Shown one piece after another: positions 63,138 through 64,000 of a stretch of 64,000 nt of DNA; position 1 is the stretch's first letter, and each line of letters starts with the position of its first letter. The position numbers and the translations under genes are program-made. Source of the stretch: Streptomyces antimicrobicus (GTDB lineage Bacteria; Actinomycetota; Actinomycetes; Streptomycetales; Streptomycetaceae); NCBI RefSeq assembly GCF_020532625.1, contig NZ_JAJAUY010000006.1, positions 28,134-92,133 of the forward strand. Reading direction: 5' to 3'. The notes beneath the pieces are model-generated. The model saw only the letters and a list, made by a program, of their open reading frames with translations, made no database searches and was not told the origin of the DNA.

Positions 63138-63776
63138 TCAGGCGCGGCTCTGGTCGGCGACGTAGGTCTCCAACCAGGCCGGCAGGGCGGTCAGGTCGGG
63201 CAGGACGACGTCCGCGCCGGCCTCGCGCAGTTCCGGCTCGGGGCACGGGCCCGTCGCCACCGCCACCGAGAGGGCTCCCGCCGCCCGGGCGCCGCGGACG
63301 TCACCCACGTGGTCGCCGACGTAGACCTGGGCGCCGTACTCGCGCAGCGCGCCGGCCTTCGCCTCCGCCCACAGCCAGCCGATGACCGCGTCCGGCGCGA
63401 TGTCGAGGTGGGCCAGGTGGAGCTTGGCGTTCGGCTCGTGCTTGGCGGTCACCACGATGGCCCGCCCGCCGAGGGCGCGGACCGCGTCGACGGCCGCGCG
63501 GGCGCCGGGCATGGCCGGGGTCGGGGCGATGGCGTGGTCGGGGTAGAGGGCGCGGTAGCGGTCGGCCATCTCCGGGATGTGCTGCTCGGGGAACCAGTAC
63601 GCCAGCTCCTCCTCCAGCGGCGGCCCGAGCCGGGTGACCGCCTGGGCGGCGTCGATGAACGCGCCCGTCTCCGCCGACAGCGCCTCGTAGGCGGCCTTGA
63701 TGCCCGGGCGGGAGTCGATGAGGGTCATGTCCAGGTCGAACCCGACGGTCAGGGTGCTGGGGGCGAGCGCTGTCAT
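63138..63776 (-). CDS. HAD-superfamily phosphatase (phosphoglycolate-phosphatase-like)
   Basis: A 212-residue enzyme. Motif I FDLDMTLID (DxDxT), cap domain with IKAAYEALSAETGAFI, motif II VVTAKH (Thr), the conserved Lys in motif III (EAKAGALREYG), and motif IV VGDHVGDVRGARAAG. It resembles the Gph/PyrP-type HAD hydrolases acting on small phosphate esters; the exact substrate is not determinable. No clear ribosome site at ATG 63776. Confidence 0.88.
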   Translation of the reverse strand: MTALAPSTLTVGFDLDMTLIDSRPGIKAAYEALSAETGAFIDAAQAVTRLGPPLEEELAYWFPEQHIPEMADRYRALYPDHAIAPTPAMPGARAAVDAVRALGGRAIVVTAKHEPNAKLHLAHLDIAPDAVIGWLWAEAKAGALREYGAQVYVGDHVGDVRGARAAGALSVAVATGPCPEPELREAGADVVLPDLTALPAWLETYVADQSRA

Positions 63777-63900
63777 GCGGCCATTGTGCCCGGCCGGACC
63801 GACAGGGCGGGCACGACGGGGGTTCGGGGGATCGGGGGGCGGGGCGGGTGGAGGTGGGCGGGCCGAGGTGGGCGGGCCGCGGGTCGCTGCGGGACGGGGG

Positions 63901-64000
<100 letters not shown>

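Overview
This is a chromosomal segment from a Streptomyces or a close relative. The evidence is very high GC, frequent GTG starts (and one TTG), 4-base ATGA/GTGA gene overlaps, several start codons lying 6-8 bases after a -10-like box with no Shine-Dalgarno (leaderless mRNAs), and gene families typical of the Streptomyces core: DtxR/DmdR-type iron repressor, SCO4402 family, NsdA-like regulator, futalosine-route menaquinone genes, DUF2530, DUF2771 and DUF3027. Gene order recalls the central S. coelicolor chromosome (roughly SCO43xx-SCO44xx); that is my recollection, not a computed alignment. No rRNA, tRNA, CRISPR array, integrase, transposase or large PKS/NRPS cluster was seen. The last ~100 bases are almost pure G and look like a contig-end artefact.

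Layout. 1-5.7 kb: end of an RsbW-like ATPase gene, then a coupled minus-strand operon (amidohydrolase and two acyl-CoA dehydrogenases resembling a heteromeric FadE pair), divergent from an acyl-CoA ligase. Two near-identical 15-bp palindromes sit between them. 5.9-8.5 kb: EF-hand protein, and an ECF-like sigma factor coupled to a zinc anti-sigma factor fused to a mycothiol-isomerase-like domain. 8.6-21.9 kb: housekeeping and regulatory genes (purU, SCO4402-like, a solute-binding lipoprotein, a YIPPV-repeat membrane protein, NsdA-like regulator, prim-pol protein, ABC exporter, hydrolase, DtxR repressor, SIS isomerase, PAS/GAF protein). 22.07-22.31 kb: a stand-alone structured small RNA with its own promoter, mini-ORF and terminator. 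22.4-24.3 kb: pdxH and a citrate synthase.

24.4-33.4 kb: a seven-gene coupled minus-strand operon (TIGR03084-like protein, AtuA-like protein, carboxyltransferase, biotin carboxylase, acyl-CoA dehydrogenase, enoyl-CoA hydratase, TetR) laid out like the atu/liu pathways for acyclic terpene or leucine breakdown. A 14-bp perfect palindrome lies upstream, and a near-consensus parS site lies inside the biotin carboxylase gene. 33.4-44.9 kb: a 13/26-bp minisatellite, EamA exporter, FAD/Fe-S oxidoreductase, serC, a 1,051-residue sacsin-like GHKL ATPase, a P-type ATPase and DUF2530. 45-52.5 kb: NCS2 permease, RHH protein, marR-MFS operon, thpR, a 28-residue membrane peptide, aldo/keto reductase, SGNH hydrolase and a secreted beta-propeller protein. 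52.5-57 kb: Rieske lipoprotein and a tightly coupled ATP-grasp/MFS/ATP-grasp operon, the best candidate here for an undescribed small-molecule pathway. 57-63.8 kb: DUF3027, MFS, DUF2771 lipoprotein, mqnB-mqnD, a cold-shock protein, a small membrane protein and a HAD phosphatase.

Many convergent gene pairs are separated by strong hairpins. In two places the hairpin arms contain the TAG stop codons of both genes. Tandem repeats overlap the 3' ends of three minus-strand genes.
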